Counted from the stretch's first letter, positions 36,330 through 46,375 are shown. The stretch is DNA of 64,000 bases from JAHZKN01 sp965250205 (GCA_965250205.1 CBDFNK010000021.1:62001-126000), one strand, 5' to 3'. The notes: generated by a model from the letters alone, not told the origin. Numbers and translations are program-made.

Positions 36330-36788
36330 CTATTTGCCGTCGCTAGCCAGAGAGCGCACCAAATCAATTATGGTCCGGCGAAGTCTAGGATCAGTGATCT
36401 TAACGAACGCTTTGTTGAGTTCTAGTCCATCCCGGCTCGACAAGAATTCAACCACATAACTTTCACTTGGCGTTTCGGAAAAACCGGGGACCGCAGTCGC
36501 AGCTGGCGCTTTTCCGGGTGCATCCTCATAAAAGAACTGCACCGCAACACCGAGCACTTTGGCCATGTCATACAACCGGCTGGCACCAATCCGATTGACG
36601 CCCTTTTCGTATTTCTGAACTTGTTGGAAGGTGAGACCGAGATGGTCTCCAAGCTTTTCCTGGCTCATCCCAAGCAACATGCGACGCATGCGAACACGGC
36701 TTCCAACGTGCGCATCAATCGGGTTTGGCCGGCGTGTGCCACGCAACTCGCCCTTCGACCGCGTATCGCTCGCAGTTTTCGAAGCCAT
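36330..36788 (-). CDS. XRE-family transcriptional regulator
   Basis: 152 residues. A Cro/C1-type helix-turn-helix (about 28-85) reads MLLGMSQEKLGDHLGLTFQQ, VQKYEKGVNRIGASRLYDMA, VLGV. A C-terminal stretch with DPRLRRTIIDLVRSLA is typical of the conserved Rhizobiales regulator between lnt and metK (PhrR-like in some rhizobia). A cytoplasmic repressor, possibly of its own gene and metK; the palindrome at 36295 is a candidate site. Confidence 0.85.
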   Translation of the reverse strand: MASKTASDTRSKGELRGTRRPNPIDAHVGSRVRMRRMLLGMSQEKLGDHLGLTFQQVQKYEKGVNRIGASRLYDMAKVLGVAVQFFYEDAPGKAPAATAVPGFSETPSESYVVEFLSSRDGLELNKAFVKITDPRLRRTIIDLVRSLASDGK

Positions 36789-36902
36789 GTATTTTTAGTC
36801 TCCTACCTATAGTCGGATTCAAGTCCTAGGTGTGGTTTCCCCAACCGTCAACCATTGGCTTTAAGGCAATTTTGTCCGAAATAACTATTTTGGGACGGTT
36901 TG

Positions 36903-38627
36903 TCAGCCCCGGCGGCGAACTATCACTACACCCTGGCGGCGATAAAGCACGCCGACAATAACAATAACCAAGAAGAGTTGCCCAAAAACAATCCAGTCAC
37001 CAAGCCGGGAATAGAGCGTTGCAGGTAACAACTTTGGGACTTTACTATCGAGTGTGCCGCGATGATTGAGCTCAAGTTGTTGCCCACGACGTCCCGCCGG
37101 ACCAATCATTGCTGAGATACCGTTGTTGGCAGCGCGCAATAACGGCACACCTGTTTCAATGGCGCGCATGCGCGCTTGCTGAAAATGCTGGCGCGGTCCG
37201 GTCGTGTTTCCAAACCAGCCATCGTTGGTGATATTGATAAACAGACGCGGACGGACATTTGATCGCAGACCCGCCAAAACCTCGCCAGGAAAAATCGCCT
37301 CGTAGCAAATCAAAGCTGCAATGTCGCTCAATTGGCCAATCGACAGCAAAGGCCTCGGGCGTGCTCCGGATGTGAAACCACCGCGCATACGCGACAGCTG
37401 ACGCAAACCGATCGACTCGAGTGTTTGCTGCAATGGCAGATACTCACCAAAGGGAACCAGATGGATCTTGTCGTAGGTCGTCTGCAGACGACCAGCATCA
37501 TCAAAGACCAGTAAACTGTTATATGCACGTCGCCTTGTTGACTGAGCAAAACGCGCTTGATCATTTTTAACACTGCCCGGTTCGACACCAGGATCACGAC
37601 GCAACGCGCCGGTTAGGAGATGCGTTCCATCTGGCAGCATGGAACCAATGCGCTCCATCACAACAGGGATTTCAAGTGGGAGAAATGGTATTGCCACTTC
37701 CGGCCATATCACATGTGTAACTCCGGCAAGGTTGTCTTCTTCGCCTTTGGAGTTGAGACTCGACAACTTCAAGTGATCGCTAAAAATGCGCTCCTGGTTG
37801 GCAGGAATCCATTTTTCACGTTGCGGAACACTGACCTGAACGACGCGCAACTTCAGGTCATCCAAATAGGACAGCGGTGACGTTGAAAGGCGCATAGCGC
37901 CAAAGCCCCAAAAAACGGTCAAACAAACAACCGTTGCCAGAAACCCGAGCGATTGGTGCCAGGCATCCTCACCGCGTTTCACAGCGTCAGCCGCTGTGAC
38001 TGCTGGGAGGGCCGATAGCACAACGACCCAAAGCGTGAGGCCATAAACACCGATCACGGAAACAACCTGGGCAAGCGACAGCGGAGCGGTAAACGCATAA
38101 CCAAGGATGTTCCATGGAAAACCTGTCAGCACATGACCGCGTAGCCACTCTGCGAGTGTCAGGAGTGCGGCGAGGACGAGAATGCGTGCAAGCCCCGGCA
38201 ACCAGATGATACGCGCGATGCCCGCCGCGGCTGCAAAGAAGAGCGCCAGCCCGGCAGGCAACAACGTAACGGCAAACGGCAACGCCCACAAAAAATCGTC
38301 TGCAGCGACGAGAAAAGCTTCACCGACCCAGAAAAGGCCCGCCGAAAAATAGCCAAAGCCAAACAGCCAACCAATCAGGGCTGCTGACATCGCGCGAGCA
38401 CTGAGCGAAATTTGATCATCAACACCATCCAGCAACCACACCAGATGAGGGATCGTGACAAACAGAATCGGCCAAAAGAAAAAAGGCGCCAACGACAGCA
38501 CCGACAACGCCCCGGACACAACCGCAAGTGCAAACCGGCGCCAATCGGTGCTCAAACGCACCTTCCTCGCCCAATTTAGGATAAGCCCACCAAGATTTGA
38601 GCCGCCGCTGTGATTTTCACCGACCAC
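36903..38627 (-). CDS. lnt: Apolipoprotein N-acyltransferase
   Basis: 574 residues from a GTG at 38627, which has AGGAG 7 bases upstream and lies 10 bases after the corC stop. An in-frame ATG at 38684 would overlap corC by 47 bases. Eight or so membrane segments precede a nitrilase-like domain, with catalytic Glu in VIWPEVAIPFL, Lys in YDKIHLVPFGEYLP and Cys in ICYEAIFPGEV. It adds the third acyl chain to lipoproteins at the outer face of the inner membrane, needed for Lol export. The Slam-dependent lipoprotein elsewhere in the window would be a client. Confidence 0.95.
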   Translation of the reverse strand: MVGENHSGGSNLGGLILNWARKVRLSTDWRRFALAVVSGALSVLSLAPFFFWPILFVTIPHLVWLLDGVDDQISLSARAMSAALIGWLFGFGYFSAGLFWVGEAFLVAADDFLWALPFAVTLLPAGLALFFAAAAGIARIIWLPGLARILVLAALLTLAEWLRGHVLTGFPWNILGYAFTAPLSLAQVVSVIGVYGLTLWVVVLSALPAVTAADAVKRGEDAWHQSLGFLATVVCLTVFWGFGAMRLSTSPLSYLDDLKLRVVQVSVPQREKWIPANQERIFSDHLKLSSLNSKGEEDNLAGVTHVIWPEVAIPFLPLEIPVVMERIGSMLPDGTHLLTGALRRDPGVEPGSVKNDQARFAQSTRRRAYNSLLVFDDAGRLQTTYDKIHLVPFGEYLPLQQTLESIGLRQLSRMRGGFTSGARPRPLLSIGQLSDIAALICYEAIFPGEVLAGLRSNVRPRLFINITNDGWFGNTTGPRQHFQQARMRAIETGVPLLRAANNGISAMIGPAGRRGQQLELNHRGTLDSKVPKLLPATLYSRLGDWIVFGQLFLVIVIVGVLYRRQGVVIVRRRG

Positions 38628-38637
38628 CGCCGAACTC

Positions 38638-39672
38638 CTAAGCGCGTTTATCTGCGGAATCATTGGTGTTGGGAGCTTTGGCATCTTTCTCGGGCTTAAG
38701 TTTTGTCTGATAAATTTTAAGCCTTTTTACGCGACGGGGATCAGCGTCAAGCACTTCAAACTCCAAGCCAGAGCCGTGTCTGACGACTTCACCGCGTGCT
38801 GGCACGCGACCAACGAGTGTAAATACCAAGCCACCAAGAGTATCTATTTCTTCATCTTCTTCGGCAGTCAGAAATTTGACGCCAAGGTGCTGCTCAAGAT
38901 CTTCCACCGGCGTTCGTGCTGAAGCGAGCAAATCACCGCCCTTACTCAACGAGATATATACCTCTTCGACTTCATCATGCTCGTCTTCAATGTCGCCAAC
39001 GATTTGCTCAACCAAATCCTCAATCGTAACCAAACCATCAGTACCTCCATACTCGTCAACAACCAGCGCCATGTGAATGCGCATTGACTGCATGCGAATA
39101 AGCAAGTTCATGGCTGGCATGGAAAGCGGCACATAGAGCACGGGTCGGCGAAGCTTAAGGCCGACAATGGGTTGCATAAGATCAACCGATGCCAGATCCA
39201 AATTGGCAAGTCCGTTGTTATCTTCCGCGCTCCCATTCGATTTTTCCAGCTTATCAGGTGCGACATGGCCACCTTGCTGCAAAAGCCAGCCAAAAAGATC
39301 CTTAATGTGGATCATGCCGTCGGGATTATCGAGCGTTTCCCGATAAAGCGGCACACGCGAAATGCCACCGTCACGAAAAGTTACGACGAGATCGCGAAGC
39401 AATTCAGTTTCATCAGCAGCAATCACGTCAGCGCGCGGGACCATGATATCTTCAACTCGACTTGCCCCAAAGCGCAGCAACCGCAACAGCATTTCGCGCT
39501 CTTGCGCTGAAAAGCCACTTTGTCCAGAGGCATCATCTTTCAAGGATGCAGCTAATGTTTCACGAATTGTTCCGCCACCGCTTAGGCCGAGTTTTTGACC
39601 AACCCGTGCCGTCCAACGCGCCATTGCAGTTGTCAGTTTTTCACCTTGCATTGTGGTTTTATCGTTGCTCAT
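38638..39672 (-). CDS. CorC/HlyC-type CBS-domain protein
   Basis: 344 residues. GASRVEDIMVPRADVIA and two CBS domains (about 75-200; ALVVDEYGGTDGLVTIEDLVE is in the second) precede the CorC_HlyC domain (about 250-325). No N-terminal membrane domain, so this is the short, cytosolic or peripheral form. Related proteins are linked to Mg2+/Co2+ efflux. It lies between ybeY and lnt, the usual order in proteobacteria, and overlaps the ybeY stop by 4 bases. Confidence 0.9.
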   Translation of the reverse strand: MSNDKTTMQGEKLTTAMARWTARVGQKLGLSGGGTIRETLAASLKDDASGQSGFSAQEREMLLRLLRFGASRVEDIMVPRADVIAADETELLRDLVVTFRDGGISRVPLYRETLDNPDGMIHIKDLFGWLLQQGGHVAPDKLEKSNGSAEDNNGLANLDLASVDLMQPIVGLKLRRPVLYVPLSMPAMNLLIRMQSMRIHMALVVDEYGGTDGLVTIEDLVEQIVGDIEDEHDEVEEVYISLSKGGDLLASARTPVEDLEQHLGVKFLTAEEDEEIDTLGGLVFTLVGRVPARGEVVRHGSGLEFEVLDADPRRVKRLKIYQTKLKPEKDAKAPNTNDSADKRA

Positions 39673-40235
39673 TCTGAGGCTTCGTCCTGAAAAGTTTCTT
39701 GATATGGATTTGCAATGCCGAGTTTGGCGAGCAGTGAGACTTCAAGTTGCTCCATCTGTCGTGCCTCGGTGTCCGTTTCATGGTCAAACCCGAGTAAATG
39801 CAGCAAGCCGTGGATCACCAAATGACTAACATGCGCGTTGAGACCGCGTTCCATAGTCTCAGCCTCTGCCGCAATCGTTTCATAAGCGAGGACGACGTCG
39901 CCCAGATAAGGGTTGTCACCATCATCCAGATTTAGATCTGGCGGTGGATAAGGAAAGGACAACACGTTGGTTGGCTTGTCGAGCTTGCGATAGCTTTTGT
40001 TGAGATCGCGCACGGTATCATCATCCGCCAGGACAATACTAACCTCTTGACTTCGTGGGCCCAAAACGTCTGGCAACTCTGAGACAGCACTTACGGCATC
40101 GTGTATCGATGCTTTGACATCCACGACATCAGTCCATGCATCAGATTGCATAATGATTTCTGCCAACACCGCATGGTGGACTGAGCCACGTCTTGAGGGA
40201 TCGTCATCGGTTTGTTGTGGTATAGAGGTGGCCAT
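39669..40235 (-). CDS. ybeY: rRNA maturation endonuclease YbeY
   Basis: 188 residues, slightly long by a 20-residue N-terminus. The zinc motif HLVIHGLLHLLGFDHETD (three His) is the family signature; LNKSYRKLDKPTNVLSFPYP is the second conserved segment. A single-strand endonuclease in 16S rRNA 3' processing and rRNA quality control. It follows phoH by 3 bases. Confidence 0.95.
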   Translation of the reverse strand: MATSIPQQTDDDPSRRGSVHHAVLAEIIMQSDAWTDVVDVKASIHDAVSAVSELPDVLGPRSQEVSIVLADDDTVRDLNKSYRKLDKPTNVLSFPYPPPDLNLDDGDNPYLGDVVLAYETIAAEAETMERGLNAHVSHLVIHGLLHLLGFDHETDTEARQMEQLEVSLLAKLGIANPYQETFQDEASE

Positions 40236-40238
40236 TGG

Positions 40239-41291
40239 CTAGCTCTTGCCACCCTTCGCCGTTACCGGACTGGGGCGGTGCTTCTCATAGGATTCAACTA
40301 TACGCGCCACCAGATCACGGCGAACGACGTCTGATGAGGTAAATGTCACTGCACCAATACCGTCAACATTTCGCAAAAGGCCAACCGCTTCGATTAGGCC
40401 TGAAGCTTGACCTGCGGGAAGATCAATTTGAGATGGGTCACCGGTAACAACCATTTTTGAACCCTCACCAAGGCGGGTCAAAAACATTTTCATCTGCATG
40501 CTTGTTGTATTTTGCGCTTCATCAAGAATGACAAATGCATTGGCCAGCGTACGCCCGCGCATAAACGCCAACGGAGCAATTTCAATTACGCCGTTCTCGA
40601 TGTCGCGTTCAACTTTTTCTGGCGGAAGCACATCATAAAGCGCATCATAAAGCGGCCTTAGATAAGGATCGACCTTATCTTTCAAATCGCCTGGCAAAAA
40701 GCCTAACCGTTCACCAGCTTCAACTGCTGGCCTGGACAAAATGATTCGTTCTACATCTCCGTGCTCAAGAGCACGCGCTGCAGCGGCAACCGCAATGTAT
40801 GTCTTGCCTGTACCGGCTGGACCAATACCAAACACAAGATCGGTCTTATCAATCATACGAATGTAAGCGCTCTGAGAAGGCGAACGTGCCTTCACCGTGC
40901 GTTTACGTGTTGAGATTTGCGCTTGGCCGTCTTTCACTTGTTTGCCCTTGGAGCCGTGGCGGATCAAACCATCAACGTCACCGCTGGAGACTGTCTCGCC
41001 CTTTACAAGTCGCTGATAAAGAGATTGCAGAACGTCGCGTGCTGTTTCACAAGCCGCCTTGGACCCCTTTAACACCACAACGTTGCCATGCGGTTGCGCC
41101 TCGATACCAAGGCGGTCCTCAATCAGGGCAAGGTGGGCATCATATTCACCGAGAAGATCGGCCAACAGACGATTGTCCTCGAAGGGCACATCAACACGTG
41201 CCTTGGTTTCTGAGGATTTTTTTGTCAAAGCCTGAGTGGCTACTGCGGATGATCCGCGCGGGGTTGGCAAGTTTGCGTCTCCAATCAGCAC
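40239..41291 (-). CDS. PhoH-like ATPase (YbeZ)
   Basis: 350 residues. Walker A is FGIGPAGTGKTYIAVAAA, Walker B VILDEAQNTT, and GEGSKMVVTGDPSQIDL is the sensor region. The N-terminus (about 40-110) carries a KH-like segment. PhoH partners YbeY in RNA processing; some members are helicase-like. It follows miaB by 90 bases. Confidence 0.92.
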   Translation of the reverse strand: MLIGDANLPTPRGSSAVATQALTKKSSETKARVDVPFEDNRLLADLLGEYDAHLALIEDRLGIEAQPHGNVVVLKGSKAACETARDVLQSLYQRLVKGETVSSGDVDGLIRHGSKGKQVKDGQAQISTRKRTVKARSPSQSAYIRMIDKTDLVFGIGPAGTGKTYIAVAAAARALEHGDVERIILSRPAVEAGERLGFLPGDLKDKVDPYLRPLYDALYDVLPPEKVERDIENGVIEIAPLAFMRGRTLANAFVILDEAQNTTSMQMKMFLTRLGEGSKMVVTGDPSQIDLPAGQASGLIEAVGLLRNVDGIGAVTFTSSDVVRRDLVARIVESYEKHRPSPVTAKGGKS

Positions 41292-41381
41292 CGAGCCGAA
41301 TTCTAGCTATGAGTAAAGTCTACCATAAACCGCCCAAAAAGCGAACTGAGCACACATTGGGTCAGCGCCTATTGCCTGAAA

Positions 41382-42827
41382 CTATGGGTTCGAGATGACA
41401 CCACTCAGACTGTTGCCGCCAGCATCCATAATTTTGACCTGGTGAATGCCGCCAAGCAATGAGGAAGCCGCAGCCACATTGACCAGTTGCAGATACGGTG
41501 AACGGCCAACCAAATGGTCTTCCTTGCGCCCTTGGCGCTCAAAAAGCACCGGCAGGGTTTTACCAACGCAGCCTTCATTGAAAGCCCGCTGTTGAGCAAA
41601 CAACAATTCCTGCAAACGCAAAAGGCGCTTCGACTTTATCTCTTCAGGCACTTGGTCCGGTAGGCCCGCAGCTGGCGTGCCAGGGCGTGCGCTATATTTG
41701 AATGAATACGATTGCGCAAAAACAACGCCTTCAACAACACTTATGGTGTGCTCAAAATCATCATCTGTTTCACCAGGAAAGCCAACAATGATATCTGTCG
41801 ACAGTGCCAGGTCGGGGCGGGCCTTACGCAGCTTGGCAATGCACGATAAATAGTCTTGCCGCGTGTGTTTGCGATTCATCGCAGTCAAGATTCGATCCGA
41901 TCCGGCCTGAAACGGTAAATGCAAATACGGCATAACCTTAGGCTCATCGCGGTGCGCACTAATAAGATCATCACTCATGTCGTTGGTATGACTTGTCGTG
42001 TAGCGCAAGCGCTCAATGCCCGGCAGTTTAGCCAAATGGCGAAGCAAATCGGCCAGCCCATAGGTTTTACCATCGGGGCCGACCCCATGAAATGCATTGA
42101 CGTTTTGACCCAACAGGGTCACTTCGCGCACTCCGCGATCAATCAGGCGCTTGAGTTCAACTTCGATATCCAGAACCGGACGCGAATATTCTCCACCGCG
42201 GGTATAGGGCACAACGCAGAACGAACAAAATTTATCGCAGCCTTCCTGGATGGTTAGAAACGCTGTCGCTACTTTGGGCTGACTGGTAAGCGACTCTTCG
42301 CCCGGCACAGGCAGGGTACGCTCAGGCAAGTGAGCAAACTTTGCTTCTTCAGGAAATTCCGTTTCCACAATATTGCGGGCACCGTCCCTGATCTCACCCA
42401 ATAGTTTTGGAAGACAGTGATAGCTTTGCGGCCCAACAACCAAATCAACCACGGGCGCACGACGCAAAATTTCAGCGCCCTCCGCTTGGGCAACACAGCC
42501 CGCCACCGTAACAAGTGTCTCTTTGCCCGCTTTTTTCCGATCCGCTTTAACCTGGCGGATACGCCCTAGATCCGAATAAACTTTTTCAGCCGCTTTTTCG
42601 CGAATATGACAGGTGTTGAGGATCACAAGATCCGCTTCATCAATGTCTGATGTTTCCCGGTAACCATCACCGCTTAATGCCTCTGACATCCGTTCGGAGT
42701 CATAGACGTTCATCTGACAGCCAAAGGTTTTGATAAACACTTTGCGCGCGCTTGAAGATTGCGTACCCGAGAACCCTGCGCTTGGGACGCGCGCTCTGTC
42801 GTGTGGTTTTGTTGCCAACTTTGCCAA
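41382..42827 (-). CDS. miaB: tRNA-2-methylthio-N6-dimethylallyladenosine synthase
   Basis: 481 residues. The N-terminal UPF0004 domain has FGCQMNVYDSERM with cluster cysteines, plus NTCHIREKAAEKV and TVAGCVAQAEG. The radical-SAM motif is CDKFCSFCVVPYTRG. A TRAM domain closes the C-terminus. It adds a methylthio group to i6A37 of tRNAs reading U-starting codons. The start leaves a 35-residue unconserved leader. Needs two 4Fe-4S clusters, so nfu downstream is a plausible supplier. Confidence 0.97.
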   Translation of the reverse strand: MAKLATKPHDRARVPSAGFSGTQSSSARKVFIKTFGCQMNVYDSERMSEALSGDGYRETSDIDEADLVILNTCHIREKAAEKVYSDLGRIRQVKADRKKAGKETLVTVAGCVAQAEGAEILRRAPVVDLVVGPQSYHCLPKLLGEIRDGARNIVETEFPEEAKFAHLPERTLPVPGEESLTSQPKVATAFLTIQEGCDKFCSFCVVPYTRGGEYSRPVLDIEVELKRLIDRGVREVTLLGQNVNAFHGVGPDGKTYGLADLLRHLAKLPGIERLRYTTSHTNDMSDDLISAHRDEPKVMPYLHLPFQAGSDRILTAMNRKHTRQDYLSCIAKLRKARPDLALSTDIIVGFPGETDDDFEHTISVVEGVVFAQSYSFKYSARPGTPAAGLPDQVPEEIKSKRLLRLQELLFAQQRAFNEGCVGKTLPVLFERQGRKEDHLVGRSPYLQLVNVAAASSLLGGIHQVKIMDAGGNSLSGVISNP

Positions 42828-42976
42828 GTGTGATCTCTATTGTCTCGGATCAAGCGCTCGCTGAGGTGCTCAATTGTACAAAGCGGGATGCGACCCTTCA
42901 CGGCGTCTGCTGTAACAAAGCCCGTTAGGCCTTGGCAATGGGCCAAACCGCTTTTGCCTGCAAAGGATCCTAATGC

Positions 42977-43888
42977 CTAGCGCCACTTCTTGGGTGGCTT
43001 TGCCGCACCCGACGGACTTGAGGTCAGGCGGGACACTGGCGCCACCGCCACACCCGATTCAGAGGCTGGCTTGGCAATGGGCACATTGCAATCATGCGCC
43101 AACCCACGCAATTGACGCACGACGTGACTTCTCACATCATCCTCGGTACGTCGAGCGAGATCTTTGCGGTCTTTGTAGTTTTCAAGCGGCTGTGCTTCAC
43201 CAATCGCGATATCGACATCAAGCGGCCCTGCTTTGAGATAGGCCCAAGCATGGCTCAGCATGTCCATGTCACCATACCAACTGATCATCTTGCGCTCGGC
43301 CCGGCTGAGCGGAACGCCGTGTAAATAGCGATAAACAACGGCCACGGTTTGCACTAAGACCTGTTGATCCAAGGCGCGCGCAAATTTTTCTGGCGGCTTT
43401 GCAGCGGCAAACAACGAGGTGCGAAAATTTAGTACGCGATTGCCATCACTCGACGTGCCTTCCGGAAACAGAACGATGTTATCGCCGTTCGCCAAACGGT
43501 CCAACATGATGCTCATGGCACGACTCACATCGCTGCGTTTTTCACGATCGATAAAGACGCTGCGCTGAAGTCGTGCCAACCACGACACAAATGGCCAACT
43601 CGAGACTTCTTTTTTGGCGACAAACGAAACCGGAGCCACGGCAGACAGCACCGGAATGTCGAGCCATGAGCTGTGATTGGAAACCAAAAGCACGGGCCGT
43701 GTTGGATCTACGGCACCATTGATCGAAAGCTTGATGCCGAACAGCCGACATACTTGTCGGTGATACCAATGGGGAAACATGCGGGCACGCGTAGGTGAAA
43801 GGCACAACAACAGGGCTTGCACCGGAATTAGCGGCACGGTGAGGGCAAAAAATCCGACGAGCAGGGACACGGCTCTGATCGTTGTCAT
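42977..43888 (-). CDS. PlsC-like 1-acyl-glycerol-3-phosphate acyltransferase
   Basis: 303 residues. SNHSSWLDIPVL is the HX4D catalytic motif and LFPEGTSSDGNRVLNFRT the substrate motif. An N-terminal hydrophobic segment anchors it to the inner membrane. Acylates lysophosphatidate or lyso-ornithine lipid. The adjacent position before fur/mur and the presence of an OlsB-like gene farther along make an OlsA role possible. The C-terminal 40 residues are Ser/Pro-rich and unconserved. Confidence 0.85.
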   Translation of the reverse strand: MTTIRAVSLLVGFFALTVPLIPVQALLLCLSPTRARMFPHWYHRQVCRLFGIKLSINGAVDPTRPVLLVSNHSSWLDIPVLSAVAPVSFVAKKEVSSWPFVSWLARLQRSVFIDREKRSDVSRAMSIMLDRLANGDNIVLFPEGTSSDGNRVLNFRTSLFAAAKPPEKFARALDQQVLVQTVAVVYRYLHGVPLSRAERKMISWYGDMDMLSHAWAYLKAGPLDVDIAIGEAQPLENYKDRKDLARRTEDDVRSHVVRQLRGLAHDCNVPIAKPASESGVAVAPVSRLTSSPSGAAKPPKKWR

Positions 43889-43941
43889 AGTGTCAGCCTA
43901 AGACAGCCAGCTTGTTTTATAGTTGAACTCAGCAACAGTTA

Positions 43942-44385
43942 TCACCGACCTTTTTTTCGCGCGATTTTTTCGCCATAAAGTTCTAGCCTGTGACCCACCA
44001 GTCGATAGCCTAGTTTGCGTGCAATCGCATCTTGCAGGGCTTCGATGTCTTCACTTTGAAATTCAATCACGCGGCCCGTTTTGACATCAATCAGGTGGTC
44101 ATGGTGGTCACCCTCGGCAATCTCATATACGCCACGGCCCTCGCCAAAATTATGGCGTTCCAAAATCCCCTTGGCTTCAAATAATTTGAGCGTTCGATAG
44201 ACCGTGGACAGAGAAATATTTTCATCAACCTTCACAGCCCGGTGATGGACCTCCTCAACATCTGGATGATCACGCGCCTTATCCAAAACGCGCGCGATAA
44301 TGCGGCGCTGTTCGGTCATGCGTAGGCCTTGTCGCACACAGTGTTGCTCAATGCGGCTCGGTGGCAATTTTGAGTTTTTAGCCAT
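43942..44385 (-). CDS. fur: Fur-family metal-dependent regulator (Fur or Mur)
   Basis: 147 residues. A winged helix (GLRMTEQRRIIARVLDKA), HHRAVKVDENISLSTVYRTLKLFEAKG, and the metal-binding EGDHHDHLIDVKTGRVIEF are present. The CxxC structural zinc motif of E. coli Fur is absent, as in many alphaproteobacterial members. In Rhizobiales the orthologue at this locus is the manganese-responsive Mur, with iron control done by Irr and RirA. The possible Irr box upstream of nfu is in line with that. Confidence 0.92.
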   Translation of the reverse strand: MAKNSKLPPSRIEQHCVRQGLRMTEQRRIIARVLDKARDHPDVEEVHHRAVKVDENISLSTVYRTLKLFEAKGILERHNFGEGRGVYEIAEGDHHDHLIDVKTGRVIEFQSEDIEALQDAIARKLGYRLVGHRLELYGEKIARKKGR

Positions 44386-44476
44386 TTGTTACTATGTCGA
44401 GGTCAGTTGTCTGCGTTGATCACGCCTTTAGGTGGACAGCGCAAGTGCGTCCATAACAGCGCTGTTGTGGTTGTGG

Positions 44477-44974
44477 TTATTGCCTAGCAGAACCCGGCGC
44501 CAAGGCAAGCACCAGCGCGTCACACGTCGCACCGTTGGGGCGGCGGTAGTAATCTTTGCGCACCCCTGTTTGGTTAAAACCAGCTCCTAAATAAAGCGCT
44601 TTGGCCGCTTCATTGTCCGCGGCAACTTCTAGGTAGAGGTTTGCAACCTCAGAATTTGCCATGACACGTGTCGCCGCTTCGACCAGGCGCTTGCCAACAC
44701 CAAAACGCTGATAAGGCTGAGCGACCCCAATCGACAGAATTTCACCTTCGTCGGAAACAACGCGTGTAATAACAAATCCGACAATCTGATCGGGTCGTCC
44801 ATCGGTTGCCAGCAAGAGACTGCACGCGGGGTCGTGGCTCAAATCGCGGATAAATTTTTCAGACCAGGCTTCATCAAAAAGTTGGTCATGGAGTTGCGCA
44901 ATTCTGGCCGCGTGTTCGGCTGTCGCCCACAATATGCTGACCCTAGCGACAGGACTTTCCGGCGCACTGCTCAT
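44477..44974 (-). CDS. rimI: GNAT acetyltransferase RimI
   Basis: 165 residues. The acetyl-CoA motif lies around GVAQPYQRFGVGKRLVEAAT, with LYLEVAADNEAAKALYLGAGF as the second. It acetylates the N-terminus of ribosomal protein S18 and possibly others. It overlaps tsaB by 4 bases, a common pairing. Confidence 0.92.
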   Translation of the reverse strand: MSSAPESPVARVSILWATAEHAARIAQLHDQLFDEAWSEKFIRDLSHDPACSLLLATDGRPDQIVGFVITRVVSDEGEILSIGVAQPYQRFGVGKRLVEAATRVMANSEVANLYLEVAADNEAAKALYLGAGFNQTGVRKDYYRRPNGATCDALVLALAPGSARQ

Positions 44975-45702
44975 GGCGATGTCCTTTGAATAGCAGGCTT
45001 TGTAGATGGCTTTGCATCAGGTGGCCGCAAATATACAGGCATTAATGGCTCGGACAAAGGGGCCAATTGCGGTGCGACGTGGGCCAGATCCAGGGCATCA
45101 GGAACACACGTTTCATCAACAATCTCAGCGTTGCGGCCAAGTTTTTTGATTTCATCGGCGATCCCCTGGGCTGCACTTCCTGCAATACTGATCGTTTCAG
45201 TACAACCAAGCTTGGCGGCCTCTGAAAGCGGCAAGAGTTGTGGGCCGGTCTTCGCTTGCGTTCCAGCGGTTAGAGAAAAAACCTGAACATAGACCTCGCC
45301 CCGACGGGCATCCATTGCGACAAGAATGTCATGAGCGGCTGCCTGCCGGACACCTTCAAGCTTTTCACGAATTCCCAACGCCAACAGTTCCAAACTCGAA
45401 CACGTCACAAGCCCCGCATCGCTTGATAGCTTCAAAGCCCGAGCGGCTGCAATACCTATGCGAACGCCCGTAAAACTACCCGGACCACTGGGCACTGCAA
45501 CACGGTGTAGATCCTGCGCTGATATTTCAGACTGCCGAAAAATATCAGCAAGCATCATCGGTAATGCCTCGGCTTGTCCGGTTGCCATTTCCTCAAAACG
45601 ATGCGCGACGGTGGTTGGTTCCCCGCCATGAAACTGAACGAGGGCTGCGGAGCAGGCTTTCCAACACGTATCAAAAGCAAGGACGTTCATGAAACTCATC
45701 AC
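44971..45702 (-). CDS. tsaB: tRNA threonylcarbamoyladenosine biosynthesis protein TsaB
   Basis: 243 residues from GTG 45702; ATGs at 45699 and 45690 (giving MNVLAFDTCWKACS) are alternatives. N-terminal ASKHA-fold segments: VLAFDTCWKACSAAL, and the conserved SGPGSFTGVRIGIAAAR loop. TsaB is the partner of TsaD in t6A37 formation. The stop of the nitroreductase gene overlaps its start. Confidence 0.95.
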   Translation of the reverse strand: MMSFMNVLAFDTCWKACSAALVQFHGGEPTTVAHRFEEMATGQAEALPMMLADIFRQSEISAQDLHRVAVPSGPGSFTGVRIGIAAARALKLSSDAGLVTCSSLELLALGIREKLEGVRQAAAHDILVAMDARRGEVYVQVFSLTAGTQAKTGPQLLPLSEAAKLGCTETISIAGSAAQGIADEIKKLGRNAEIVDETCVPDALDLAHVAPQLAPLSEPLMPVYLRPPDAKPSTKPAIQRTSP

Positions 45703-46289
45703 ACAATGCGCGCAGCATCTTCAAATGCATATCGCGGAGACCGACCAAACAGGGCCGAGGCATCACCAAAACCAAGATTGCATAAGAAGTTGGCCTCGAC
45801 AGTCGTGTCGCCAAAAAATTCAGCATTGACACCCGCTGGATTAAACCCAGACATTGGTCCGCAGTCCAATCCCAGCGCGCGCGCTGCCAGAATGAGATAA
45901 CCGCCTTGAAGCGTTGCATTACGAAAAGCCGTATCGCGAATTTTCTCATCATTGCCGACAAACCAGCTCTTGGCATCGGTGTGTGGAAACAGCTTTGGCA
46001 AATGCTCATAGAACGCCAGGTCCTGCCCGATAATCACAGAGCATGGTGCAGACATTGTTTTTTCTGCATTGCCTTGGGAAAGGTGCGGTTTTAAACGCGC
46101 TTTGGCTTCTGGTGATTTCACGAAGACAAAACGAGCCGGGCTACAATTGGCACTCGTTGGTGCCATCTTCACGAGATCAAACAACCGCTTTAGCAGCGCA
46201 TCGGGCACATCTCTTGGCAGCCACGCATTGTGCGATCGGGCATCCAGAAATAATTGTGCTAGTGCGGCATCTGAAATCGCGTTAGACAT
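45699..46289 (-). CDS. Nitroreductase-family protein (RutE-like malonic semialdehyde reductase)
   Basis: 196 residues from ATG 46289; the frame opens to 46364 but those 25 residues lie in unlikely sequence next to a terminator. APTSANCSPARFVFVKS is the FMN-binding signature, with GLDCGPMSGFNPAGVN characteristic of the RutE/HadB subfamily. It reduces an aldehyde or nitro compound with NAD(P)H. No other rut genes are nearby, so the substrate is uncertain. It sits in front of tsaB. Confidence 0.85.
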   Translation of the reverse strand: MSNAISDAALAQLFLDARSHNAWLPRDVPDALLKRLFDLVKMAPTSANCSPARFVFVKSPEAKARLKPHLSQGNAEKTMSAPCSVIIGQDLAFYEHLPKLFPHTDAKSWFVGNDEKIRDTAFRNATLQGGYLILAARALGLDCGPMSGFNPAGVNAEFFGDTTVEANFLCNLGFGDASALFGRSPRYAFEDAARIV

Positions 46290-46375
46290 GAACCAACCCC
46301 TTGGGCTTGAAGAATTTTCGGGCGAACCATAGTCTGGCCGCAAGGCCAACCCAAGCGCTATCACTATGACAAACG